64,000 nucleotides of DNA from Eremophila alpestris peregrina (Eukaryota; Chordata; Aves; Passeriformes; Alaudidae), in assembly GCA_009792885.1 (NCBI GenBank), contig WMCF01000029.1:5288000-5351999 (forward strand), given 5' to 3'. A program made the translations under genes and the position numbers. The notes under the pieces were generated by a model. That model was not told the origin of the DNA. It did not search any database and saw only the letters and a list, made by a program, of their open reading frames with translations. Shown here in pieces: positions 24,510 through 34,729 of the stretch (position 1 is its first letter; the number at the start of each line of letters is the position of its first letter).

Positions 24510-24816
24510 CTGTGTCTCAGCTGCTCTCCTCAGACAGCCCAGCAAGCACCGCACACCACTCCGGCTTTCAAGTGTCCTTATGCAGTCTGCCATGGAAAGG
24601 CATATGATGGCACATTATCCTTTTATCCTCCTTTGTCAGTACAGCTCCTTGAAGTATTTCTCTTTCTGTCCCAGAGTCATTATGGTCACTAAGCTCATAA
24701 GCTACAGAGCGAGAGCTCTGTCTGGAGGATGGAGGAGACAAGAGGCTGCTGCTCACTTCAGTCATTATGGCCTCGGAGTCAGATGAAGAGCCTGAGCCAT
24801 CATGCAGTCCCATGGC
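24510..24816 (-). other. Possible spliced exon beside CpG island
   Basis: The boundaries are an acceptor ending at 24817 (pyrimidine-rich TTTTCCTGCCTGTTTCTGCCAG) and a donor at 24509 (CAG|GTAAGAG), both close to vertebrate consensus. All three frames contain a stop within the interval, so an internal coding exon is excluded. A lncRNA or 5'-UTR exon of a minus-strand transcript starting in the adjacent CpG island remains plausible. Splice motifs of this quality also occur by chance. Confidence 0.25.
24568..24813 (-). CDS. Candidate small ORF / exon, 81 codons, unrecognised
   Basis: This is the most protein-like frame in the window. The ATG sits in a strong initiation context (GGCCATGG), and an in-frame TGA lies a few dozen bases upstream. 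The peptide is low-complexity acidic/serine-rich at its start (MGLHDGSGSSSDSEA), then serine-rich (SSSLLSPPSSRQSSRS, about residues 21-36), then mixed polar (YELSDHNDSGTERE, about 39-52). This looks like a disordered cytoplasmic or nuclear segment with phosphorylation-type sites. The frame ends in TGA at 24570-24568. It lies inside a possible 307-nt exon (24816-24510) bounded by an acceptor with a good pyrimidine tract (CCTGTTTCTGCCAG|G) and a consensus donor (CAG|GTAAGA). No frame stays open across that whole exon, so it could be a 5' non-coding exon with a short ORF, a terminal coding exon, or chance. I do not recognise the protein. Confidence 0.25.
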   Translation of the reverse strand: MGLHDGSGSSSDSEAIMTEVSSSLLSPPSSRQSSRSVAYELSDHNDSGTEREILQGAVLTKEDKRIMCHHMPFHGRLHKDT

Positions 24817-24894
24817 CTGGCAGAAACAGGCAGGAAAAGCTGTGCTTGTGCAGCAGGCGTTTCCTCAGCAAAACCTCTGCCTTCTCCACACCAG

Positions 24895-25430
24895 GGCACA
24901 GCCGCCACCCCTCGCTCCGGATCCACCGAGGCCGGCCCCACGCCGCTGCAGCAGCCCGGTCCCGTGCGGTGGCTGTGTGCTGCACACACACACACACCCC
25001 ATTGCTCCAGAGCACAAACCAGCCCCCCAACGCCACTGTCACCCCTGCTCTGGCAGGACAGCAGCACCTCCAGCACCGTGTGTTGCGGCAGCCTCCGGAG
25101 CGCACAAACCCCACACCGCACTGCCAGGTCCCAGTCCCATCTCCCTGAGGGGCTCCTCCCTGCAGCCTCCCTCAGGTGCTCATCAGCGTTGATGGGGAAC
25201 AGCTGCGGAGGCCCATTAGCTCATTAGCGCTTCCTAACGAGGTGTGCAGGAGCAGGGTTGTGATCTCAGCGCCACCTGGGCCAGAGCCCCTGCCGTGCCC
25301 AAAGCCCAGCGCTGGGGTGTCCCACAGGGTGTCACGGTGTGTTCGGGGTGGCCGTGGGCAGCGCCGTGTCCCCACAGTGTGTCTGTGCTGGTACAACACG
25401 GAACCCATCTGTTTGTAAGAGCGGCAACAT
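24895..25430. promoter_or_regulatory. CpG-island-like segment, candidate promoter
   Basis: This is the only extended CpG-rich, GC-rich interval in the window. CpGs are frequent (about ten within 24900-24975, with further groups near 25075-25110 and 25325-25425), whereas the surrounding DNA is CpG-depleted. CpG islands of about 500 bp usually mark unmethylated promoters in vertebrates. No TATA box is evident. Transcription could run minus, toward the splice motifs at 24816/24510. It could also run plus, where a good donor, CAG|GTGAGG, lies at 25553. A (CA)7 microsatellite sits at 24983-24996. The open frames through this region on both strands reflect high GC, not coding. Confidence 0.6.
24983..24996. 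repeat. (CA)7 microsatellite
   Basis: Seven uninterrupted CA units, inside the CpG-rich segment. Confidence 0.9.
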
Positions 25431-25559
25431 AGTTAAGCTAACTTTAATGACTGTTTTGGCTTTTTAAACATTTTTCTTTAAAGAAATTAGTGTTTGAAAA
25501 TATTTGAAATGTAGCAGTGTGTTAGTGGGGGTGGCACCAGCGCTGTCAACAGGTGAGGC

Positions 25560-26445
25560 TGATGCCCATGCAGCAAGTCTGGCTATCCCAGCAAGGAGTA
25601 TTTCATCCTGTGCATTGCTTCCATGACACAAGATTTTCTTTTATACCTTCATTAAGAATGAAAAAATTTTAACTCACTGTTTGTCATCATTGTGGGACAA
25701 TATGAGCAGCTGTTGTAAAACTGTTATAAAAATGGCTGAAGATGGCTGTTAATATCCTCTTGGCACATTCAGAAAGAATTTCCTTTTCCATACTCTTCTC
25801 TCTAGTTGGTTTCACTCAATAGTAAACTAGGCAAGTAGAAAAGAATATTAGTTTTGTCTGAAATTGTCAAGAAACATGAAGATTCTTGACATAAGAAGTA
25901 GTCTAATAGAGATATACACACATATCACCACAGAAAAATGTCATCAATTCCTGACACAGGAAATATTAATAATGTTTCTTAAAAATAGCTTCTCAGAGTT
26001 ATTACAGAGATAGAAGTGACCTACTAACTTTTTTTCCAATTGAAAAGTGTTTCCAGTAACATCTGATCTAATATTTTGGACAGTAGATGCTTGCACTGGG
26101 GAAAAAACCTAGCAATGATGTCCCATGGTACCGATGTATCTGCATAAAACTTCATTTTATGAAGAAGTAGAGCACTCACTTAATTCATCAAATCACAAAT
26201 AGTTGACAGGTCTTAACAATGGCAATCATACAGCCAGACAGCCAGAAATTCAACACCCCCAAGCAAGCTAAACATTAACCCATGAGTAAGATGTATTACT
26301 TACATCAGTGCTTTCTCTCAGCGTGAACGATTTTCTTTTACTAGCTTTAGCCGTGATTTCCTGTTCTTCACATCTGTGGAAGATTTTATAGAGTATTTAA
26401 TGAAACCAGAAGCAGTGGAACTGCAGTCCCATGCCACACTTGGTC
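25560..26445. other. Non-coding stretch, nothing recognised
   Basis: AT-rich unique sequence between the CpG island and the G-rich patch. No gene, RNA or repeat was recognised. Confidence 0.65.
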
Positions 26446-26490
26446 TGGGTGGGGAGGGAGGTTTTGATGAACCTGGGATGATGGGAGGAG
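26446..26490 (+). other. G-run cluster with quadruplex potential
   Basis: The plus strand reads GGG T GGGG A GGG A GG, then after a longer spacer GGG and GGGAGG. Three tight G-runs with one-base loops plus a distal fourth run fit a long-loop G-quadruplex. It lies about 1 kb downstream (plus strand) of the CpG island. Confidence 0.4.
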
Positions 26491-26837
26491 GCTGTGACCA
26501 CTGCAATCCTCCCTGACTTTAGATTCTGGTCACAAGCAGCCCCTCAAGGGTGCCAGCAAGGGGTATTTTGCTTGCACTTACTGAACCTCCATTATTTTCT
26601 TGTGACCACAGTGATAAAGCTGTGATTACTGTCATCGTGGTATAATTACAAATTACATGATACTTGCTATGGGATGCCTAGTATTTGCAGAAGTAAAAAA
26701 AAAGGGAGGTTTTTTTGAGATGACCAGGTAGACTGAAACCAGTCAGGTATTTTTTTCTTTTCTTGCAACTTCAGTAAAAACAGAGCCAATGGGATTCAAA
26801 ACCTAAATTTTGTAATGTGCCCCAACTGAATGAGTAA

Positions 26838-26871
26838 AGGTCATTTTCAGTAACAAAGGTCACTGTGACCA
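26838..26871. promoter_or_regulatory. Consensus estrogen-response-element core plus extra half-site
   Basis: GGTCA-CTG-TGACC at 26858-26870 is an exact match to the GGTCAnnnTGACC core recognised by estrogen receptor dimers, preceded by A to give AGGTCA. Another AGGTCA half-site lies at 26838-26843. Such half-sites are shared by many nuclear receptors. The exact ten-base match has only a few percent chance of occurring at random in 64 kb. In vivo binding is not shown by sequence. Confidence 0.45.
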
Positions 26872-26872
26872 A

Positions 26873-26922
26873 GTGGCCTATGGCCACCTGGGTAGATAAG
26901 GACCTGTGGTCAAGGACCACAG
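26873..26922. repeat. Two further perfect inverted repeats
   Basis: GTGGCC-TAT-GGCCAC (26873-26887) is a 6-bp inverted repeat. CTGTGGTC-AAG-GACCACAG (26904-26922) is an 8-bp inverted repeat whose arms contain TGTGGT/ACCACA, the core of RUNX sites. With the palindrome at 26858-26870 this makes three dyads in 65 bp. Confidence 0.6.
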
Positions 26923-26924
26923 CC

Positions 26925-29900
26925 ACAGTGCTAAATGCAGGTCTAAACACTAAGGTCTGGGAAAATGGATGGGGCAGTTTCAAGACTGTGTGCATCCATG
27001 GTCAGAAAATGCCATAATCTGCTCAGTTCAGCCACCCTACAGAGGAGTGGTACCTGCTGAGATATGAGCAGCATCTTCTACATGTATCTGACTTCCAGAC
27101 AAGGCCAAGTGTCATGGCAAAGCCTCACACCACACATTGCACCTAACAAATTCCCAGCCACAGTTTCCAAATTACAGATTTAGATAGAAAATTCAGTGAG
27201 TCAAGTGGAGAGAGAAGGGCACTCCCTCTCAGGTTTTGGCAGCAGGACAGGAGGTGACCAGATGTATGAATGTCAGGACTCAGAAAGCAATTTCTTTTCA
27301 TATGCAGTAAACCAGTTAGGAAAACGGCCCAAGGGACAAAGCAAGTAGGAGTGTACTCCACACACTGAGTGATGAGGAGTCTACAACACCTTGGGAACAA
27401 AACAGGTATGCCACCTCCTGATCATCACTCAGTCATACAAAGACACTGCCTCAGACAGGTGAGAGACTTGAGCCAACAGAACAACGATCACTAGTAGCGA
27501 AAGGCAAAGAAGAGCTTCTCACAGCAGGGCACAGCAAAGAACTTCACAGGTTGTTTGAGACCAGCGTGTATATAACCCCACCAAGCTTCCATTCAGTTAT
27601 TTATAAAACAAAGGCTTTCTTAGCTTACACAGCAATTTCTGAGAAAGTTTTTGATAGGTCAAGTTCTCCAAAGGAAGTAACCAGAAAAGAGAAGATATGA
27701 AGAAACAAGGATTCTTGCCAAGCTCTATTAAAGGAGCTGAATGAAAGCTGGACAAAGCTTGTTTGTCAACTAAAACAATAATTCCTACCCTTCATTACTT
27801 CTGTATTATCTAAGCATTGCTATATTATAACTTGAAGTAGGAAAAAGATACTCCCTGTGCTATACAGGTTTATTAACTCCCAGTCCTCAGGAGTAAGTTG
27901 TGACAGAGCCAGCATTCACATCAAGGCTTGCTTAGCTCCCAGGCAGTGGCTTCTTCTCAAGATTGTGTTTCTAGTGCCAGCAAAGGAAGCAAACCTGATA
28001 CTTATCTTCCTGTTTCCCTCTGCTTTGCAGCCTTCTTTGGGAGTTTGCATTTCTCATGTAATCATATCAGTTGCACAGTAGCTTGCATTTTGTACAGCAG
28101 GGAGACATTCAAACTTTTTACAGTGCTGGCCATCTGTTAGTGAAACTGCCTCTCTGAGTCAGAACCCCTGACCATGGGATATTTGCTGCTGCTAAGATGC
28201 TCTTCTCCTCATGACTAGATCCATGACAAAGGTGAGAGAGATCCTTGGATTGTATAGTCAGTAATGTGAAAGAAGCCTTAGATGCAGGAGTTCATGGATT
28301 ATGTTTCAAGGAGTTTTTATGTAGAGCTCATAGATCTGCAGTACCAGGGTGTTTAATAATAACACATTATGTTTCTCCTGAGTAAATAACATAGGAAAGA
28401 GATGAGGTATACCTTCCCCTCCATATCTTCCACCTACACTCCATTTAACATTTTTCAAACACATTCAAAGGGTCTAGCACTCCTGTTTATACATGGTTCC
28501 CCACTTTAATATTTGTCACTTGACTATTCACAGTGGGGATTTTGATACAAATAGCAATGTTAAACAACACATGTGTTTTAAATAGAGACGTGCTCCCAAC
28601 AGAGTTGCAGCTAGGAAACTGCAGAGAGCATGTTAACTGAATTTTTATAAGCACATATCTCAGCTGAACAAAAACACAAGGTCAGTTATCTACTGTTTCT
28701 GAATGTCTTCAGTCTTCAAGTTAGCCACTTACTGTTCAGATCACAAATGCAGTGGCAGCATCTGTATGCACCAGAGCTCTCTCCTTCCTCGTGGATCAGA
28801 CTTCAGCACACTGTTTTTCAGCCAACTGTATTTTTTCACATGAAAGCAGACTAAACATTTTAATAAAAAATATTCTTTCTCCCAAAATATGTGAAGCATT
28901 TAATGAATTTATAATAATTATGGCAAATGAATTGGGAAAAATAATAGTTTTTATAAAAATGCTAAAACCCCTTAAAGCAAATCAGTTCAGCTCAAATCAG
29001 TTCAGCTTTGCAGAAAAGCAGCAAAAGCCTCAAAATCTCTTGAATGAAATCTGTGTCCACATTTTGACTGAAAAATGCCATGTCCAAACCAGCCTGTCTT
29101 TTTCATCCCAGTGGTTGTTTCGTTGTCTCCAATGTGCAGTGATGTAACGCTTCAGTGTACCAGCTCAGGCCTGGCCTCACCTAATAGCAACTGCCAAATA
29201 TGCCAAATAGTGGCAATTACCTGATGGCTTTGTGATGTGGACCATTGCCCATTAGGGACTCATCTTTGACAACCAAACTGATTTAACTTAGAATCTGAGG
29301 ATGAATTATACAGAGCTTCGAAATACAAAGGTCTCTGCTGTTAGCACAGTTTAATTGCTGCCATAAACATAAATACAGGCTTGAAATTATATTTTCTTAT
29401 GGTTGATATACAGGATACAAAATATCTTGAATATCAGGTTTATTGGCTTAAACTTGCAAAAACCCCCAAATGATATTCAATGTTAACATTTTTTTGTATT
29501 TCCTATCTAATGGAAAAAAAAATATTGAGTATGATACTTACTACTTGTCCTCTTTATTCAATGTGTTATTTAGCTAAAGACACATTATCTCCTCTGTTAC
29601 AGAACCCCTGAACATCCCAGCACTCAGCCATGGACTGCTAGGATGATGCTCCTCACAGAATGCACCCTGGGTTTTCTAGTTGTCGCATACGTTTAATTTA
29701 ATTACAATTAATGAGTTACAATTTACCCTAAGGGAAAACTAGCTTTTGTTGACAAAGAGGTGTTTAGTGAATGGCATTCAAATTCTTGACCTAGACCTCA
29801 AATTAACAGGCTGTCCATTAAGAATGCATGAGTAGCTTTAAAGACTGCATTTATCTGTCATAGTCTTTTAAGTCCTCTGTGATGTCTTAAAAAAAGACAA

Positions 29901-32900
29901 TAGTAACTGTGCAGCACTATTAAAAAGATTCAAATATTACTTTTGATTACTTTCTTCACTGCAGAACATTATTGAGTTCTCCAGTCCATAAAGACACCAC
30001 AATGAATTAAGTTCTTACTTTTAAACACTGTTCTGTTTCTATTGCTGCACATCTAAATGCTGATACCACTTTCTTTCATGCAAGAAATAAAATACAAGGA
30101 TTCCAGTAGAGCAAATTATCAGCCACACTCTTGCCTATTACCTAAACAGCAGGAAACTGCACTGATGTATTTTGAAAAGTGTGGACTGAAGTGCAATTAA
30201 AAGGTGGGTCAAATTTCACAGCTAAATTAAGCAAACAATTAAAATTACATATCCTCAGAGATTCTCATTCTAACTACTGTACCACGAAACTGTTTTCAAA
30301 TCTATTTTTTAAGATGTTAACTGGATAATGTTTTTTTAAATAGCATTTCAGAAATGTATATGGTCAAATAACAATGTTCAAGAGTCTTTATGTGATGCAG
30401 TAAAAGATACAGTCTAATTCAGCTTATATTTAGCTAAAGAATTTCATTCTGCCTGTTTCATTCATGCATTATTTTCTTATTTCAGGGTGAAACAATATGT
30501 AGGATCACATTCAGTCCATGGGAAGCACACACGGATGAAGGTACCCTAAAACTGTATAGATAGCTTTGCAAAATCTTTTGGATTTAGGTGTAGTAAATAC
30601 TAGATTGAGGCACTAAAATGTAGATTTATATGATTTAACAATGACTGTAAAATCAGTGCAAAATGGCTGCCTATGCACCATTGGTGTTTTTGTCTCCCTA
30701 GACTGTCTAGGGCTGCCATGGATTTCTGATTTTTAAAAATTTAGTTTATTAGGTCATGCTATTAAGTGGATTCTCAGAGTCATAACTTCTGACACATTTC
30801 TCCTTCATTTTGTCTCTTTCTCCTCATTCAAACACACTAAATCATTAACACAACACACACATCTATGTAGATTCAAGCTGCTAATGTGCTATGGGAAATT
30901 AATATATCAGTGTTGCTGAAATATCAAAATTTGTCTGAATTTCCCTGAAAGAATATCCCATACCCTACTGGTGTGGTTTTCTGGCTTTTAATTATGGGAA
31001 AACTAGAAAGTTAAATATTGCCACGAGTAAGGTTTTCCAGGGAACAGCCATGGAGCATTATCAGCACAATTGGGAAGTACCCCTTTGTTAGAAAGCTACA
31101 AAACTGCTATGAGAACAGTTCCTACCTGGATGAATGGAGAAAGGCTTTGCACTTTGTTTCAGCTCTTTCAGAGGTATCTCAAGTTTATCTGATGCTGGTG
31201 CTTGTGTGGGTGTGGGCAAGGGCAGGTGTGTGCCCAGGTGAGGGCAGCAGGCATTTTCAGGAGCTGTGTGCTGACCCCATCTCTCTCAGAGTGGGGTTCT
31301 GGATGCACACAGCTCATCATCTGAACAGAGATCATCACACAGGCCTGGCAGTCTGGATCATGGGTATTTCTGCAATTCAGTGGCAGCAGATGTACACACC
31401 ACAAAATTGGCATGATTGTGCCAGATACAAAGTGGGTCCTAAATTTTCAGAAAAGAAAAAAGAAGTTGTGGGAAGCAGATGGATCTTTTCACTAGTAGTG
31501 AAATACCTTTCAACCTGAATAATTTCAAAGGGTTTTACAATTTAGAGTTATCATGCAACTCAAATATATTCAGGTCAAGTTTTCCAAATCAGGAAATCTG
31601 AGATGCTTTTGTATCATGTGTTCAGTATATAGTATTTTTGTCCCAATATTTATTCATAAGTATCCATATTTTTCCTTTATTTTGAAATTACTGTAAGTTA
31701 ACAGTATTAACTGTAAGTTAGTTTTTAGTGCTAAAATCAGTTAATGATGGATGAAAGTAAGAATCCAGACACTTGGAACAAGATGGGAAAGTATAGATCT
31801 TTAAGAGTTGAATATGGATCTTCTACCAATATGTAGATCTTCAAGTACTCTGTTAAGCCTGTGTGAATGGAAAGTAATAATAATGCAGGGAAATGAAATG
31901 ATAATCACCCTGGTCTAACTGAAAAGAGCCAGACAAGAAAACAGAGCAATTTCTGATGTTCAGCACGCAGGAATTTATGTTCAGCAAACTTCTGTACCTG
32001 GTATGTCACATCTTTCCCACATTTTTTAACTGGAGATTATCTCATTTTTCATTGGCTTGTTGAAATACATTATCTCATTTGGATATTGGAGAATATTTGG
32101 TAAGAGAGATCTAGGGAACAAAATTCCATCAGTTCACTCCTATTTCCTGCATATTCTCGCTTAGAGCACTACAGATTAAAAAGGAAGTTCAGGAATTGTT
32201 CGGTGTGAATTTATCAGTCTGGGAGAGTGCATTGTGCTTTAAGCTCACACACGAACAAAGCTGCTGTCTGCATTGGGGAACCATTCTGAGAAAGCTCAGG
32301 TTAACTGTTCTCTCAAGATATCCACTAAGAATCTCTAAGTGTGTGAATGGGAGCCCTTTGCTATTTAGATAGTGAGAGATAAGATTTCTTCTTTAAATAT
32401 TAGCTGTCAAACTGTGTTATGTCTTATTATGTTCCATCAGATTGGCATTCAGCATGATGAGGTCTAACAGCACATGCTGATAACGCACAAATAGTGTAAC
32501 ATAACTTAGGAATAAAATTAAAGGGCAGAAGACTATTTTCAGCTCAGATACCTGCTTATCAATGTTTTGAGAGAGAACACAGTTCAAGCACAACAGGAAA
32601 TTTAATTCATGTTCACAAAACTGGCAAGTTCTTTCTCACCAACCAGCTCATTTTGAACAGCACTCATACAGACTATACTGGGGTTTGTGAATATTTTCAA
32701 TCACCACAGTGATTGCACAGTATTGTCAAGGTGTGTATGTTCTGCAGCTCCCAGAAGAAAATACTGCCACCTGAGATGGATTCTTTAGGTAACGTGTTTT
32801 GGGTGAGTACATAAGGGATGTGTTCTGTGTCCAGTACAAATAACAACAGTTTGAGAAGAAGCCAAGAGAAGTTTCTAAACAGTTCAAACAGCCTAAACAA

Positions 32901-34235
32901 TCTCTCTTTTATTCTCTATTCTATGCATCACAGATCATACAGTTATAAACCCTTTTCATTGAGAAGGAAGGTTAGCATCCACAGGCATAACCTTTGAAAG
33001 AGACAGAGACAGACTGCTGATTTTAATAGGTTACTCAAGTTTGTAGCCAAATTCTTCTCCTAAACCTTGTTCCTTGTAAGAACTCAGTTGGACCTTGATT
33101 TTTACAATACTGCTTCCATGCTAAATTTTATTTTCTTCTAGTTTTGACTGCTAATTTATTAATGTCAGATATTTTTTTATTGCCCTCCCTTTCTCCCCTA
33201 AACCTCAATTACAGGTTGCATTCCAAAAGATGAATATTTGTGCATGGTTGGGAATTAAAACGCTGACCTTCGGTATATTTTTTTCCCTCAGTGTTTTTCC
33301 GACTATCTGCTCTGTACCTGACAAATGAGGCAGTGAGGACCCTCCATATTCTGTTTGGGGGTCTATTGGCTGAGGAACTCTTGGTCATCCTACCTGCCTG
33401 ACGTCTAGGATCATGATGAATTGTCTCCAACTCCAGCCTCAGATTGTTTTTTAACATTTAATTTAGTTTCTTCCTGTGCTTGGATGAACATGGCCATGTT
33501 ATGGATTTCTGCTCTAATGTACACCAGCAGGTTGGAAGAACAAGCCTCAGCAAGCTGTGGAAATAAGAGAGGCTGGATCAATAGTCAAGGTCACGACCCT
33601 GGCTCTGATTCTGTACACTGTCCTGAGATTTTCTCCCCTTAAAAGCCTCTGACTGCTTCTAATGTGGATCCAAGTGCATATTGAAAGAGAATTTCTTAAA
33701 AATCAACCCTTCAAAAGCATAGGTGTAGCAGGATCCCCTTACCTTCTGTATCTTTGACACAGAGCTGACAAGGAGTGTGTCTCTCTGCATTTGTTCTGAA
33801 AATAATGTCTCATTTTAAATATCTTCCCATACAATCATTTTGATAAAGAGATAGGTCATTGCAAATTTTGTCATCTGGTGCTGTAAAAAATTCCATTTAT
33901 TCATTCATTCATGGAGTGATTCTGATCCTACTAGAAACAATTTCAGATGGATATTAATGAGAATAGGACATTTCAATGAAGATGCATAATTGTTATATAA
34001 AATAAAAAGCAAAAAATACTAATTTCACAAGTATACCTTGACCCATACAAGTAGAAAATGCTGCCATAAATTGCTGTGATAAAGGATCAGAGATGCTAAG
34101 TCATTTGTTGAGCCAGCCTTTGTGCTGCAGATAGAGCTTTGAGTCTTCAAATATACAACCATAATGCAGCAAGGCACATTTCTGAATGGTAGTAATTTTC
34201 CACTGCAGGATACAGTCATGCTGAGATTTAGTGCT
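26925..34235. other. Non-coding stretch, no gene seen
   Basis: This contains the longest open frame of the window (31018-31518, 166 codons), which opens with TTG and has its first ATG at about codon 59. It shows no family features and is treated as chance. Small duplications lie at 28979-29007 and 31690-31720, and (ATTC)3 at about 33899-33911. A CCCTAGA-CTG-TCTAGGG dyad is at 30696-30712. No RNA gene or transposon was recognised. Confidence 0.65.
28979..29007. repeat. 15-bp tandem duplication
   Basis: AAATCAGTTCAGCT(C/T) occurs twice head to tail with 14 of 15 bases identical. It is a typical replication-slippage duplication. Confidence 0.75.
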
Positions 34236-34284
34236 AAAAAAAAAAAAAAAAAAAAGAGAGAGTGAGAGAGAAAGAAAAAAAAAG
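34236..34284 (+). repeat. A20 followed by GA-rich purine tract
   Basis: Twenty consecutive A are followed by GAGAGAGTGAGAGAGAAAG and more A, interrupted by a single T. It is polypurine low-complexity sequence. The open frame opposite it (34025-34291, minus) is rich in F and L only because of this tract. Confidence 0.85.
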
Positions 34285-34667
34285 ATTGCAAAGGTATTTA
34301 ATGTATCACAACAGCAACCCCCCCCATCCTTGATACAGATAAATTGTCATATCTGTTAAAACCCAGCCCACAATGATGGGCAGTCAATACAATAAACAAT
34401 TCAGTCTCCAGTAGAGATGAGCAAAAGAATTTCTCATCTACAGAAGCAACCTTTTTGTTGTTTCTGCAAAAGAGTGAAAAGAATTACTTTTCACTTGGCC
34501 CCTGTTTCTGACTTCCACTTAGCAGAACAGAAAGCTGTGTATTGCCATGGAGGGGGAAGGCTGAAGGTCAGTCAAGAAATTCAGCTTGTTGCATCACACT
34601 GCCCTGGTCTGAACTGATCTGCATTCTCAGCAGCAGGGTGACTGCAGAGAACTGCTACAAATATTCC

Positions 34668-34729
34668 AAAAAAAAAAGGAAAAAAGAAAAAAAAGAAAAA
34701 AAAGGAAAAAAAAAAAAAAGAAAGAAGAC
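34668..34729 (+). repeat. 62-nt uninterrupted polypurine (A/G) tract
   Basis: Only A and G occur across 62 nt, mostly A-runs with single or double G. Such tracts can form triplex DNA if they have mirror symmetry. Here symmetry is partial. The lysine-rich open frame over it (34542-34763) is an artefact. Confidence 0.85.

Noticed and set aside
24729..25227. Overlapping 100-140 codon frames on both strands through the CpG-rich segment
   Set aside because: High GC removes stop codons in all frames. The peptides are P/H/A/R-rich with no domain, and they conflict with each other.
31018..31518. Longest open frame, 166 codons, plus strand
   Set aside because: It begins at TTG, and its first ATG is near codon 59. 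It lies in a locally GC-richer patch, has no domain or motif, and its length is within chance expectation for 64 kb in six frames.
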